From: Schumannella soli
GTDB lineage: Bacteria; Actinomycetota; Actinomycetes; Actinomycetales; Microbacteriaceae
Reading direction: 5' to 3'
DNA: 64,000 nucleotides
Assembly (NCBI RefSeq): GCF_006517435.1
Contig: NZ_VHQG01000004.1
Coordinates: forward strand, 310,001 to 374,000
A program made the position numbers and the translations under genes. Positions 47,113 to 56,489 of the stretch are shown here, in pieces. The notes beneath the pieces were generated by a model. The model worked only from the letters and a program-made list of their open reading frames with translations, ran no database searches and had not been told where the DNA came from. Within the stretch, counting starts at the first letter, position 1, and each line of letters opens with the position of its first letter.

Positions 47113-48506
47113 TGGTTCGGCCTCGGGTCGAGGGTGATCGTCTGGCCCGCCGCGACGGCGCCGAGTCCCGTCGGCAGCGTCAGATTCGACAGCGCTGTCT
47201 GGATCAGGCTGGCCGTGTAGCCGGTGAGCTTCCAGGTGCCGTAGGGCAATGCGAGAACCGAGCTACCGCCTGAGACAGAGAAGCTGTATGACATCGGATT
47301 GAGGCAACCGGGGTCGCCAGGGTAGTTCGAGGAGGCGCTCGTCGCGACGATCTTCGTGACCGTGCTCGGGTTGTTGACCTTGACGTAGCCCATCGGGATG
47401 GCGACGGATGCCGATCCTCCCGGGTCGGCGCTCGCCGACGCAGGCCGAGCCCCGTCCCCCTTGTTCTGACCGTTGACCGCACCGCCAGACCACGCCTGAG
47501 GATCCGGCGAGAGGCAGCTCGCCGTGGTCTCGGTCGCCGCCTGCACCTTGCCCGCCGCGACGGTGTACCCGTCCGGGTAGGGGAACAGCTTCACGGCGGT
47601 CGTGTTCGAGGAGCTGAGCACGCCGCTGTCGGTCGCGGAGTAGACCCCACCGCTGTAGAAGTACGACGTGTCGAGGTTGCTCGGCATCACGACGTTGCCG
47701 CTCGGCTTGTCGGAGGCGTAAGCGCGATTGAGGGTCATCGCCGCGTCGAAGTCGAGCTTGGCCGAGGCAGTAGCGCCGGCCTCGACTGTGCGATCGATCG
47801 CAGGACCGGTGGTCGACGAGAGGGTCATCGTCGTCGAGGTGATGAAGCCGGTCTTGTTGATCTTGATCGAGTAGTTCGCCGGCGGCACCTTGAGCACATA
47901 GCTGCAGCCGTCGATGTCGGTCGCCGGCACGTTCGCCAGCGCGACCCCGGTGGCCTTATTGGTGATCGTCACGGTGACGCCCTGTCGCGCGAGGCCGTCG
48001 GCGCCGAGCACGGCGACGACGACGGTCCCCATGCTCGGGTCGTTGACGCGGTCCGACGGCGAGATGTTGGTGTCCAGCTGCACCGGCTTGGTGATGGTCG
48101 TCATGCCCGGCCACGTGACCTGGATGCTGACGTTCTTGTAGAGCAGGTTGCCGCCGCCGGTGCCGCACGCCGCGATGGTTCCGCTGGCGGGCACCCACTG
48201 GACGGTGCGATCGATCGTGTAGACCGTGCCGTTCGATCCGGTCACCGAGCTGGAGCTCGAGGTGAGGTCGAGAGGATTGGCTTTCTGATTGAGCCGGTCG
48301 AGCTCGGCTTTGGCCAACCCGATCGCGGTCTGACGCAGGGTCGAGTCCTTCGAGAGCCGCTGCATCGTGACCAGCGAGTACGACATCCCGATCATGAGGA
48401 GCGCGAAGACCATCATGGCCACGACCACCTCGACGAGCGAGAAGCCGTCTTCGCCGCCCTGGTCGACGCGGCGGCGGATACGAGTTGCGATTCTTTCGAT
48501 GCTCAT
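47109..48506 (-). CDS. PilV-like minor prepilin with carboxypeptidase-regulatory-like domain
   Basis: A 465-residue prepilin. A 21-residue leader precedes FSLVEVVVAMMVFALLMIGM (glutamate at +5). Residues about 158-222 resemble a CnaB/carboxypeptidase regulatory beta-sandwich (VVAVLGADGLARQGVTVTIT; GCSYVLKVPPANYSIKINKT), a module often found in surface adhesins. A second, Ser/Gly-rich half follows with four cysteines. It starts 125 bp after the pilin gene. Confidence 0.8.
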   Translation of the reverse strand: MSIERIATRIRRRVDQGGEDGFSLVEVVVAMMVFALLMIGMSYSLVTMQRLSKDSTLRQTAIGLAKAELDRLNQKANPLDLTSSSSSVTGSNGTVYTIDRTVQWVPASGTIAACGTGGGNLLYKNVSIQVTWPGMTTITKPVQLDTNISPSDRVNDPSMGTVVVAVLGADGLARQGVTVTITNKATGVALANVPATDIDGCSYVLKVPPANYSIKINKTGFITSTTMTLSSTTGPAIDRTVEAGATASAKLDFDAAMTLNRAYASDKPSGNVVMPSNLDTSYFYSGGVYSATDSGVLSSSNTTAVKLFPYPDGYTVAAGKVQAATETTASCLSPDPQAWSGGAVNGQNKGDGARPASASADPGGSASVAIPMGYVKVNNPSTVTKIVATSASSNYPGDPGCLNPMSYSFSVSGGSSVLALPYGTWKLTGYTASLIQTALSNLTLPTGLGAVAAGQTITLDPRPNQ

Positions 48507-48631
48507 GAGTGCCTCACCCCCCCGGGAGACGTTCTCAACGCTGGTGTTCCGCCGTTCCGTGCGGAGCGGCTGTGGTGCTATGTGAAGGTGGGGCGCCGCC
48601 GCTGGCGACGCCCCACCCGAACCGGAGCTGC

Positions 48632-49081
48632 TTAGCAGCCGCTCGGCTTGGCCGTGTCGGCGAGGGCGTCGGTCGCGCCGCCACCGGCGGTGATGTAGAT
48701 CTTCTTGGCGGTGTCGCTGCCGGCCGGCGAGACGAGGCAGTAGCCGTCGGCGGTGCGGTCGGTGCCGCTGTAGGTGATGGTGGTGCCCGGGCTCAGCGTG
48801 AAGCCGTACTTGCCGAGGGTCGCCTTGTCCAGCGTGGTGGGCAGGGCGGCCGGAGTGGCGTTGGTGTAGTACGCGTTGATGGCGACCTTCGCGTTGGTCA
48901 GGTCCGACTTGACCGACGAATCCTTGGCGTTGTTCTGGACGTTGATGTACACCGGGATCGCGATCGCGGCGAGGATGCCGATGATGATCACGACGACGAG
49001 GAGCTCGATCAGGGTGAAGCCCTGCTCGTTGTTACGGACGCGGACGAGACGGTTCTCGAGCGCCTTCTGGATGCGGGACAT
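48632..49081 (-). CDS. pilA: Major type IV pilin (PilA-like)
   Basis: A 149-residue prepilin, the likely main fibre subunit. The 21-residue leader is followed by the classic GFTLIELLVVVIIIGILAAI with +5 glutamate. A C-terminal disulfide is likely between GYCLVSPAG and the terminal PSGC. It is preceded by a 316-bp gap with a strong terminator, so it has its own transcription, as expected for a subunit needed in excess. ATG 49081 gives the correct leader length; the frame is open 17 codons further. Confidence 0.93.
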   Translation of the reverse strand: MSRIQKALENRLVRVRNNEQGFTLIELLVVVIIIGILAAIAIPVYINVQNNAKDSSVKSDLTNAKVAINAYYTNATPAALPTTLDKATLGKYGFTLSPGTTITYSGTDRTADGYCLVSPAGSDTAKKIYITAGGGATDALADTAKPSGC

Positions 49082-49335
49082 GGGTGATCCGTTTCTTCGA
49101 TGTGATTTTGGATTCGCGAGCCCGCCCCCCAACGGGCTGACCCACGGCTATGACGTTATGAGGGTCGGAAGACCCCTGGAATCCCGCGTCCGGGGGTGAT
49201 TCGTTCGTATTTCGTCCCCAGTCCGGGGGGACGGATTCCCATCGTTTTCGGCGCGCCTCGCACTTGCCGCTCAGATGTCGTGCATCACGGTCGCCGCCAG
49301 CACTCTGGGCGCCCGGTCGCCACGACGACGAAGAA
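49082..49335 (-). promoter_or_regulatory. Upstream region of the major pilin gene
   Basis: About 250 bp without a gene and with relatively AT-rich patches. It must hold the pilin promoter, but no clear hexamer pair was found. Small hairpins lie at 49119-49138 (AGCCCG/CGGGCT) and 49162-49175 (GGGTC/GACCC), the first within the likely 5' untranslated region. Confidence 0.4.
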
Positions 49336-49370
49336 GGGGCGCAGGTCCGCTGAACGCGGTTCTGCGCCCC
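49336..49370 (-). terminator. Terminator between pilC and pilA
   Basis: A 15-bp stem with two central mismatches (49336-49350 with 49356-49370) and five-base loop, 27 bases after the pilC stop. It ends the pilBTC transcript. Confidence 0.7.
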
Positions 49371-49397
49371 CTCGGGCCTCTCCGAGCGAGGAAGGGG

Positions 49398-50639
49398 TCA
49401 GTGGCCGGCGACGCTCGCGATCTGGAAGATCGGCAGGTAGAGGGCAACGATGATGCCACCCACGACGACGCCGAGGAAGGCGATGAGCAGCGGCTCGATC
49501 AGCGAGGTCAGGGCCTTCGTCGTCGATTCGACCTCGGAGTCGTAGAAGTCGGCGACCTTGGTCAGCATGACCTCCATCGAGCCCGAGTCCTCGCCGACCG
49601 CAACCATTTGGGTCACCATCGGCGGGAACACCTTCTCCTCGGCGAGCGGCCCGCCGATCGACTTGCCCTGCCTGACGGCGTCGGCGACGTTCTTGGACGC
49701 CTTCTCTACGACGTAGTTGCCGGCCGTCTCGCCGACGACGACGAGCGCGTGCAGGATCGGCACGCCGGCCCCGATCATGTTCGCGAGGTTGCGGGTGAAC
49801 CGCGCGACGGCGATCTTCTTGTTCAACTCGCCGAACACCGGGATGCGCAACTTCAGTGGGTCGAGCCGCTGACGCACCGCCTCGGTGTTCTTATTGATGC
49901 GCCACCACGCCATCCCCCCGATGATGAGGATCGCCAGCACCGGCACGATCCAGACCATGTTCTCGGAGAGGGTTACGAGGACCTGCGTCGGAGCCGGTAG
50001 AGAGCTGCCCGCCCCTTCGAACATCGATTTGAACACCGGCACGATGAAGATCAGCATCAGGAGAACTGCAACCCCCGCGAGGATCAGCACCATCACGGGG
50101 TAGGTCATCGCCGACTTGATCGTGGCTCGGAGCTTCGCCTCCTTCTCGAAGTTCGTCGCCACCGAGGCGAGCGCATCTTCGAGGAAGCCGCCGGTCTCAC
50201 CCGCGCGGATCATGTTGACCATGATCGGCGGGAACTCGACGGGGTGCTTGGCCATCGCCTCCGATAGCGCGGAGCCGGACTCCACCTCGCGGGTCACCTG
50301 GGCAAGGATCGTCTTCAGCTTCGGATTCTCGGTCTGCTCGCTGAGGATGTTGAGCGTCTTCAGCATCGACAGACCGGCCGAGATCATGGTCGCCATCTGC
50401 CGGCTGAACACCGCCAGGGCTTTCAGGTCCACGCCCTTGCCGAAGCTGCCGAAGCTGATCTCGCGGCTGAGCCCGGATCCGCCCGTCCACTCCTTGATCT
50501 CGACGGGCGCCAGGCCCATGTTACGGAGCTTGTCGACGACGGCGCCCTCGCTGGAAGCTTCGAGCCGCCCGCTCACGAGCTTGCCGACGGAGTTGCGGCT
50601 CTTGTACTCGAATGCGCGCACTGCGACGGTCGCGGCCAT
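49398..50639 (-). CDS. pilC: Type IV pilus platform protein PilC
   Basis: Inner-membrane platform on which the pilin fibre is assembled. The 413 residues hold two GspF domains with three to four helices (TIKSAMTYPVMVLILAGVAV; ALTSLIEPLLIAFLGVVVGG) and the sequence FSRQMATMISAGLSMLKTLN typical of PilC. It overlaps the pilT stop by one base and is followed by a terminator. Confidence 0.96.
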   Translation of the reverse strand: MAATVAVRAFEYKSRNSVGKLVSGRLEASSEGAVVDKLRNMGLAPVEIKEWTGGSGLSREISFGSFGKGVDLKALAVFSRQMATMISAGLSMLKTLNILSEQTENPKLKTILAQVTREVESGSALSEAMAKHPVEFPPIMVNMIRAGETGGFLEDALASVATNFEKEAKLRATIKSAMTYPVMVLILAGVAVLLMLIFIVPVFKSMFEGAGSSLPAPTQVLVTLSENMVWIVPVLAILIIGGMAWWRINKNTEAVRQRLDPLKLRIPVFGELNKKIAVARFTRNLANMIGAGVPILHALVVVGETAGNYVVEKASKNVADAVRQGKSIGGPLAEEKVFPPMVTQMVAVGEDSGSMEVMLTKVADFYDSEVESTTKALTSLIEPLLIAFLGVVVGGIIVALYLPIFQIASVAGH

Positions 50640-52888
50640 CAGTGACGTCCCTTCTGGTCGCCGTAGTCATTGAAATCGAGGGAGACAAAACCGCCGTCGC
50701 CGCCGGCCTGGTTCATGTCGACACGGGTGATGAGGCGCTCGAGCGTCTCCGGGTCCTGCGACTTCTCCATCGCGACGGAGCGCGTGATGGTGCCGTCGTT
50801 GACCAGCTGCGCGAGCGCCTGATCCATCGTGTGCATGCCCTGCGAGGCACCCGACTGCAGCACCGAGGTGATCTGGTAGGTCTTGCCCTCGCGCACGAGG
50901 TTCGAAATGGCGGGCGTCGTGAACATGACCTCGGTCGCGACCGCACGGCCCGATCCCCCGGCCTTCTTCACCAGCGTCTGGCAGACGACGCCCTGCAGGG
51001 TCGCCGCCAGCTGGGTGCGCACCTGGTCCTGCTGGTGCGGCGGGAAGACGTCGATCACGCGGTCGATCGTGGTCGGCGCGCTCTGCGTATGCAGGGTCGC
51101 GAACACGAGGTGGCCGGTCTCGGCGGCGGTGAGCGCGATCGAGATGGTCTCGAGGTCGCGCAGCTCGCCGATGAGGATGACGTCGGGGTCCTGACGCAGC
51201 ACGTGCTTCAGGGCGTTGCCGAAGCTGTGGGTGTCGCGGCCGACCTCGCGCTGGTTGATCAGCGACTTCTTGTTCTTGTGCATGAACTCGATCGGGTCCT
51301 CGACCGTCACGACGTGGTCGCGGCGGGTCTCGTTGACCAGGTCGATCATGGCGGCGAGGGTCGTCGACTTGCCCGAGCCGGTGGGGCCCGTGACGAGCAC
51401 GAGACCGCGAGGCAGGGTCGAGAACGAGCCGACCTCCTCGCCGATGCCGAGCTCGCGCAGGGTCTTGATGTGCGTCGGGATGATGCGGAACGCCGCACCC
51501 ATCGAGCCGCGGTCCTGATAGAAGTTCACGCGGAATCGCGCATTGGCCGACAGCGTGTACGCGAAGTCGAGCTCGAGCGCCTCGTCGAACTTCTTCTGGT
51601 AGTCCTCGCTCAGCAGCGAGAACAGCCGCTCGCGCACGACCGCGCGATCCCAGACGTCGTAGCCGGGGATCGGGCTCAGACCGCCGTCGACGCGCAACAT
51701 CGGCGCAGCGCCGGAGGCGATGTGGAGGTCGGATGCGCCGGTCAGCAGAACCTGCTGCAGCGCCGCGATGAGGTCGGGGTCGGGCGAGCCGGCGCCCGGG
51801 TTCAGCGCGGCGATCTCGTCGATCTCCGCGGCACTCGGGGCGACATCGGCGGGCGCGTCGGGCGCGGCGACCGTGTCGAGCAGCTGCGTCGGCGCGGGCG
51901 CCTCGGCGGTGCCGACCGGCGCCGTCGGGAAGTCGTAGGCGACGGTCGCCGGGTCGGCGACGTCGTCGAAGGAGATCGCCGAGAACGCGTCCGGCGCCGG
52001 CGCATCGAACGCGGCGGTCGGCGTCGGCGTCGGCTCGGCAGCGGCGGCGGGCGCGTCGAACACGGGAGCCGCCGCGGCCGCCGGAGCGAACGCCGAGTCG
52101 GTCGGCGCCGGAGCGCTGAGCACCGAATCCAGGTCGATCGCGGGCGCCGTCGGAGCGAGCGATTCGGGCGCGCCCAGGTCGAGCACGCTCGCAGCCTCGG
52201 TCTCAGCGTCGGCGGCGAGGGGCGCAGCCAGGTCGTGCGCCGATCCGGCCGCCTCGGGTGCGGACGGAGCGGAAGCCGACGCGAAGAACGCGGCGTCGAG
52301 ATCGAGCGGCGCGCCCGCCGGAGCGGCCGGGTCGTCGACCGACACCGGCGCCGCGTCCGGCGAACCGAACGACTCGAAGGAGAAGTCGGCGCCGCCGAAG
52401 TCGGGCGCGTCGAGGTCGAGCACGGGCGCCGACGCGGGCGCGGGTGCGTCGAAGGGGGTCTCGGACGCCGGGGCAGCGACGTCCGAGAGATCGAAGACCG
52501 GCGCCGGAGCATCGGTGGCCGGCACGGTCGGCGCGGGCGCATCCACCAGGTCGAAGACGCGACCGGCGGGCGGCGGGGCCGCCTCGAAATCGAAGGCGGC
52601 GCCGGCGGCGGGCGCCGGGAAGCTGCCCGGCGTCGCACCCGCGGCGGGCATCGGCGGCGGGAAAACCGTCTCGGGCGCAGGCGCGGGCGGCGCGGCGCTC
52701 CCGGAGGGGGAGGCGGACGCGGCGGAGGGGGTGCCCTGCGCCGCGCCCGAGACGGGGTCTCCATCGGGGGTCATGGTCGGCGGAGGCGACGTGAACAGGT
52801 TCTTGTCCGCCGGCGGCACCGGCGGAGTCGAGAACGGCACGCCGCCGCCCACGTCTGACAATGGGATGTCGTAGACAGGCTTTTCCAT
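50639..52888 (-). CDS. pilT: Retraction ATPase PilT with 369-residue disordered N-terminal region
   Basis: Hexameric ATPase that depolymerises pili. The 749-residue protein has a normal PilT domain at about 370-749: ASDLHIASGAAPMLRVDG, Walker A GPTGSGKST (501-509), VEDPIEFMHKNKKSLINQRE, Asp/His boxes and IGELRDLETI. The first 369 residues are Ala/Pro/Asp-rich without predicted fold and contain about 14 copies of a short motif such as VFDL, VLDL, PLDL, AIDL or AFDA. The start is supported by the absence of a later in-frame start with a ribosome site and by the clean open frame; PilT proteins normally have about 350 residues. The frame is open a further 118 codons over pilB. Confidence 0.92.
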   Translation of the reverse strand: MEKPVYDIPLSDVGGGVPFSTPPVPPADKNLFTSPPPTMTPDGDPVSGAAQGTPSAASASPSGSAAPPAPAPETVFPPPMPAAGATPGSFPAPAAGAAFDFEAAPPPAGRVFDLVDAPAPTVPATDAPAPVFDLSDVAAPASETPFDAPAPASAPVLDLDAPDFGGADFSFESFGSPDAAPVSVDDPAAPAGAPLDLDAAFFASASAPSAPEAAGSAHDLAAPLAADAETEAASVLDLGAPESLAPTAPAIDLDSVLSAPAPTDSAFAPAAAAAPVFDAPAAAAEPTPTPTAAFDAPAPDAFSAISFDDVADPATVAYDFPTAPVGTAEAPAPTQLLDTVAAPDAPADVAPSAAEIDEIAALNPGAGSPDPDLIAALQQVLLTGASDLHIASGAAPMLRVDGGLSPIPGYDVWDRAVVRERLFSLLSEDYQKKFDEALELDFAYTLSANARFRVNFYQDRGSMGAAFRIIPTHIKTLRELGIGEEVGSFSTLPRGLVLVTGPTGSGKSTTLAAMIDLVNETRRDHVVTVEDPIEFMHKNKKSLINQREVGRDTHSFGNALKHVLRQDPDVILIGELRDLETISIALTAAETGHLVFATLHTQSAPTTIDRVIDVFPPHQQDQVRTQLAATLQGVVCQTLVKKAGGSGRAVATEVMFTTPAISNLVREGKTYQITSVLQSGASQGMHTMDQALAQLVNDGTITRSVAMEKSQDPETLERLITRVDMNQAGGDGGFVSLDFNDYGDQKGRH

Positions 52889-52911
52889 GATTTCCCCCCA
52901 GATCCGAGTCG

Positions 52912-54576
52912 TCAGGCGACGACGCGGAGAATCTCTTCGATCGACGTCAGGCCCGCCTGGGCCTTCTGCCAACCGTCCATGCGCAGGGTGCTCATGCCCT
53001 GGCTGATCGCGATCTTGCTGATCTCGGCGCTCGAGGCGCGGGACACGGCCATGCGCTCGATGTCCTCGCTGACCGCCATGATCTCGTGCAGCGCCAGACG
53101 GCCCCGATAGCCGGTGTTGCTGCAGGTCGAGCAGCCGACGGGCATCCACAGCTCCGGCGCGGGCTGCGTCGGGTCGGTGGTGAATCCCAGTCGGTGCAGG
53201 TCTTCGGGATCGTGCGCGTACGGCTGGCGGCAGCGCTCGCACAGCCGGCGCGCGAGACGCTGAGCGACGACCGAGTCGAGCGCCGACCCGACGAGGAAGG
53301 GCTCGATGCCCATCTCGGTCAGACGGGTGATCGCGCTCGGCGCGTCGTTCGTGTGCAGCGTCGACAGCACGAGGTGGCCCGTGAGCGACGCCTCGATCGC
53401 GATCTGCGCCGTCTCGTGGTCGCGGATCTCACCGATCAGCACCACATCCGGGTCGGATCGCAGGATCGACCGCAGCGCGCTCGCGAAGGTGAGGCCGGCC
53501 TTGACGTTGACCTGCACCTGGTTGATGCCCGGCATCCGGTACTCGACCGGGTCCTCGACCGTGATCACGTTGATCTCGGGCCGCACGACCGCGTTGAGCG
53601 TCGTGTAGAGCGTCGTCGACTTGCCCGAACCGGTCGGACCGGTGACGAGGATCATGCCGTAGGGCTTGGTGTAGCTGTTGCGGTAGATCTCCGCGTTGCG
53701 CGGGGTCAGCTGCAGCTGATCCATCGACACGCTCGTGTTCGAGTTGTCGAGGATTCGCATGACGACCTTCTCGCCCCACACCGTGGGGAGGGTCGCGACG
53801 CGCAGGTCGATCTGGCGACCGCCGTGACGCACCGACAGGCGGCCGTCCTGTGGCTTGCGCCGCTCGGCGATGTCGATGTCGCTCATGATCTTGAGGCGCG
53901 AGATCACGCCGTTCTGGATGTTCTTGGGCGCCTTCTGCATGATGTGGAGCACGCCGTCGATGCGGTAGCGCACCGTCAGCTCCATCTCGCCCGGCTCGAT
54001 GTGGATGTCGGAGGCGTGGTCCTGGATGCCCTGGCTGATGAGCAGGTTCACGAAGCGCACGATGGGCGCGTCGTCTTCGAAGGCGTCGGCGACCGCGACA
54101 TCCGTCGACGCGTCGGTCTCCTCCTGGATCAGACCCTGCAGCTCGCTGAGCTCGCCGTCGGCGCGGTGGAACTTGTCGATCGCCGTCATCAGGTCGCCGC
54201 GCTCGGCGACGACGGCCTTGACGCGCAGACGGGCGGCGGCGCGCACGTCGTCGAGCGCGAGCACGTTGCCCGGGTCGGACATCGCGAGCGTCAGCTGGTC
54301 GCCCTGCACCGAGAGCGGAAGCACCTCGTAGCGGCGGCAGACGGCGGCCGGCACGAGCGCGACGGCGGCCTGCTCGACCGGATAGTCGAGCAGCTCGACG
54401 AAGGCGAGGCCCATCTGGGCGGCACGCGCCGACGCGAGCGAGGCGGGCGTGAGAACGCCCTCCTCGAGAAGACGATTGACGACGGCGGCCTCGTCGTAGT
54501 CAGGCTGATACACCGCATCGATGCTGGTGATCGGCATGAGGCCGCGGATGATGAGGATCTCGGCGAGGGAGGTCAT
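52912..54576 (-). CDS. pilB: Extension ATPase PilB
   Basis: Hexameric ATPase that powers pilus assembly. The 554 residues comprise a T2SSE/MshE N-terminal domain (about 1-150), then SDIHIEPGEMELTVRYRIDG, Walker A GPTGSGKST (313-321), IGEIRDHETAQIAIEASLTG and a tetracysteine zinc motif (CERC and CSTC) near 450-490. ATG 54576 follows GAGGGGGG. It is the first gene of the pilB-pilT-pilC transcript. Confidence 0.96.
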   Translation of the reverse strand: MTSLAEILIIRGLMPITSIDAVYQPDYDEAAVVNRLLEEGVLTPASLASARAAQMGLAFVELLDYPVEQAAVALVPAAVCRRYEVLPLSVQGDQLTLAMSDPGNVLALDDVRAAARLRVKAVVAERGDLMTAIDKFHRADGELSELQGLIQEETDASTDVAVADAFEDDAPIVRFVNLLISQGIQDHASDIHIEPGEMELTVRYRIDGVLHIMQKAPKNIQNGVISRLKIMSDIDIAERRKPQDGRLSVRHGGRQIDLRVATLPTVWGEKVVMRILDNSNTSVSMDQLQLTPRNAEIYRNSYTKPYGMILVTGPTGSGKSTTLYTTLNAVVRPEINVITVEDPVEYRMPGINQVQVNVKAGLTFASALRSILRSDPDVVLIGEIRDHETAQIAIEASLTGHLVLSTLHTNDAPSAITRLTEMGIEPFLVGSALDSVVAQRLARRLCERCRQPYAHDPEDLHRLGFTTDPTQPAPELWMPVGCSTCSNTGYRGRLALHEIMAVSEDIERMAVSRASSAEISKIAISQGMSTLRMDGWQKAQAGLTSIEEILRVVA

Positions 54577-54638
54577 GTCACCCCCCTCAGAATGACGTAC
54601 CTGCCGAATGCCGACCCCCCGCCGACATCCGGTTACCC

Positions 54639-54677
54639 AGACGGAACTTCGGGAGGCTCCGTCTGCTGTCACGACAG
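54639..54677 (-). promoter_or_regulatory. Inverted repeats upstream of pilB
   Basis: Two adjacent inverted repeats in the 171-bp gap before pilB: AGACGGA/TCCGTCT (54639-54645 with 54658-54664) and CTGTC-AC-GACAG (54666-54677). They are candidates for a regulator site or a 5' leader structure. No clear promoter was seen. Confidence 0.4.
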
Positions 54678-54747
54678 TAGGGCCGCGTGTCGTGCCAGCC
54701 CATACCCGCCTTGTGGGGGTAAAGGGGTCACGCCCCTCGTGCGGGTG

Positions 54748-55164
54748 TCAGCGCGGACGTCGGTAGGCGCGGATGCCGAACCAGGTCGCGATCACGGTGA
54801 CGGCGGCGAGGGCGGCCGCCACGACGACGAACGGGCTCTGCGCCTGCGCGACGAGCAGACGCAACCCGGCGAGACCGCCCGCGACGACGAAGACCAGGTA
54901 GACGGACGCCGCCGCGACGAGCGCCGATCCCCACGGCGAGCGGGCGGTCGTCGACCGCGCCGTGACGAACCACAGCGCGACGCCGGCGAGCAGCGTCGCG
55001 ATCGGCACCGCGAACACGCTGATTCCGGTCGGCACCGGATCACGGTCGGCCGCGAGGGCGATCATCCCGCCGACGGCGAACTGCGCGGCGCCCCACAGCA
55101 CCGTCGTGAACAGCGCGACGAGGTACTCCGGCCGCGGCTCAGACGGCGACGTAGCCCCGCTCAC
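54748..55164 (-). CDS. Unknown four-helix membrane protein
   Basis: A 138-residue protein with four predicted membrane helices (about 13-37, 47-67, 80-105, 111-131) and a short basic C-terminus. I recognise no family. GTG 55164 overlaps the previous gene by 26 bases, suggesting coupling. Its place between a pilin gene and pilB hints at a role in the pilus system, but this is only context. Confidence 0.65.
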   Translation of the reverse strand: MSGATSPSEPRPEYLVALFTTVLWGAAQFAVGGMIALAADRDPVPTGISVFAVPIATLLAGVALWFVTARSTTARSPWGSALVAAASVYLVFVVAGGLAGLRLLVAQAQSPFVVVAAALAAVTVIATWFGIRAYRRPR

Positions 55165-56383
55165 GCTGCGCCTTCTTCTCGGCCTGATCGCGGTCGAAGC
55201 GCTCGCGCGCCTCGCGGTTGCGGGCGACGACCTTGCGTCCGCGCGCCGCCGCGATGAAGCCGAACCACATCGCGGTCTCGCGGGCGGCCAGACCCGCCAC
55301 GATGAACCAGGGGTTCTCGATCTGCTCCACGAGGAGGTTGCGCGACGCGGCCGAGTCGAGGCTCGTGACCCCCGCCAGCAGCAGCGTCGTCACGATCGCC
55401 ACCGCGTAGACGAGCGCACCCAGCACGAGGCTCGTCACCACGTGCGCGAACCAGTGCGCACGGTTGAGCAGCAGCGCGAAGATCAGCGCGAGCACCGCAT
55501 AGGCGACGACCGGGATCACGAAGGTCTGGCCGGTGACGAAGTCGAGGAAGGTCGGCAGCCAGTCGGCAGCACGCTCGCGCAGGGCGAGGATGCCCGCCAC
55601 GATGCCGCCGTACAGGGCGCCGAACACGATCGACGACAGCAACGCGAAGCCGGCGCCGAAGAGCCGGTTGTGCTGCGCCTTGGGCGGCTCGACGTCGTCG
55701 GTCGCGAGGAACGACGAGAAGGCCTCGTGGTCGACGGCGGGCAGCGGCTGGGCGCCGGTCGGGTAGGTCGTGGATCCCGTCGTGACCTGCTCATCGACGG
55801 CGCGCGGGCGCTCTGCGGCCGGTACGGGGATGATCGGCTCGGCGGCGGGAGCCGGCTCGGCGACCGGAGCGGCCGTCGCCGTCGGCGCGGCGGCGGGCGG
55901 CGCGGAGGCGACGCTCTCGGCGTCGCGCGAGTCGGCGAGCAGCTCGGCGACCGGGATCCCCGTCGTCGCCGGGGGCTCCTCCGGCTCGACGAGCTGCGGG
56001 GCGGCCGGCGAGGCGGGCACGGGGCCCGGCTCCGACGACGGCGCGGTCGGCTGCGCGGCGGACGACGGGACCCGCGGCGCCTCGGTCGTCTCCTGCGCGG
56101 TGGTCGGCTCGGCGACGACGCGCGGGGCCTCCTGGGTCCACTGGGGTTCCGCGCGGCGGGCGGCCTCCGCGGCGTCCGGGTCGTCGGCGTCGACGTCAGC
56201 GGGGGCGTCGGCGACGCCCCCGGCCGAGGATGCCGCCGGCACCGCATCCACCCCGCCCGCCGTCGCCTCGTCGGCGTTCGCGTCGTCGTCGGGTGCGGTC
56301 GCTGCCGCGGTCTCGTCGGTCGTCGACACCGGCTCTTCGTCGGCTCGGCGGACGCCGTTCTGCGGGGACGCTGCGTCGCTCAT
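55139..56383 (-). CDS. Unknown membrane protein with long disordered N-terminal region
   Basis: A 414-residue protein. Residues 1-235 are Ala/Pro/Glu/Asp-rich low complexity with no fold; residues about 245-375 contain four membrane helices (FGAGFALLSSIVFGALYGGI; VIPVVAYAVLALIFALLLNR); the tail is charged (RNREARERFDRDQAEKK). No family recognised. GAAGGAGG precedes ATG 56383. The disordered region resembles in composition that of PilT in the same locus, and both may be cytosolic, so an interaction is conceivable. Confidence 0.72.
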   Translation of the reverse strand: MSDAASPQNGVRRADEEPVSTTDETAAATAPDDDANADEATAGGVDAVPAASSAGGVADAPADVDADDPDAAEAARRAEPQWTQEAPRVVAEPTTAQETTEAPRVPSSAAQPTAPSSEPGPVPASPAAPQLVEPEEPPATTGIPVAELLADSRDAESVASAPPAAAPTATAAPVAEPAPAAEPIIPVPAAERPRAVDEQVTTGSTTYPTGAQPLPAVDHEAFSSFLATDDVEPPKAQHNRLFGAGFALLSSIVFGALYGGIVAGILALRERAADWLPTFLDFVTGQTFVIPVVAYAVLALIFALLLNRAHWFAHVVTSLVLGALVYAVAIVTTLLLAGVTSLDSAASRNLLVEQIENPWFIVAGLAARETAMWFGFIAAARGRKVVARNREARERFDRDQAEKKAQRERGYVAV

Positions 56384-56489
56384 GACGCCTCCTTCACGGG
56401 GGATACGTCATGCTAGCGACGCCGATCCGCCCTCTCGGGGAGGCGAGCCGAGCACGCGCGGATGCCGGACGCCCGGCCGCGCGTGGCGA

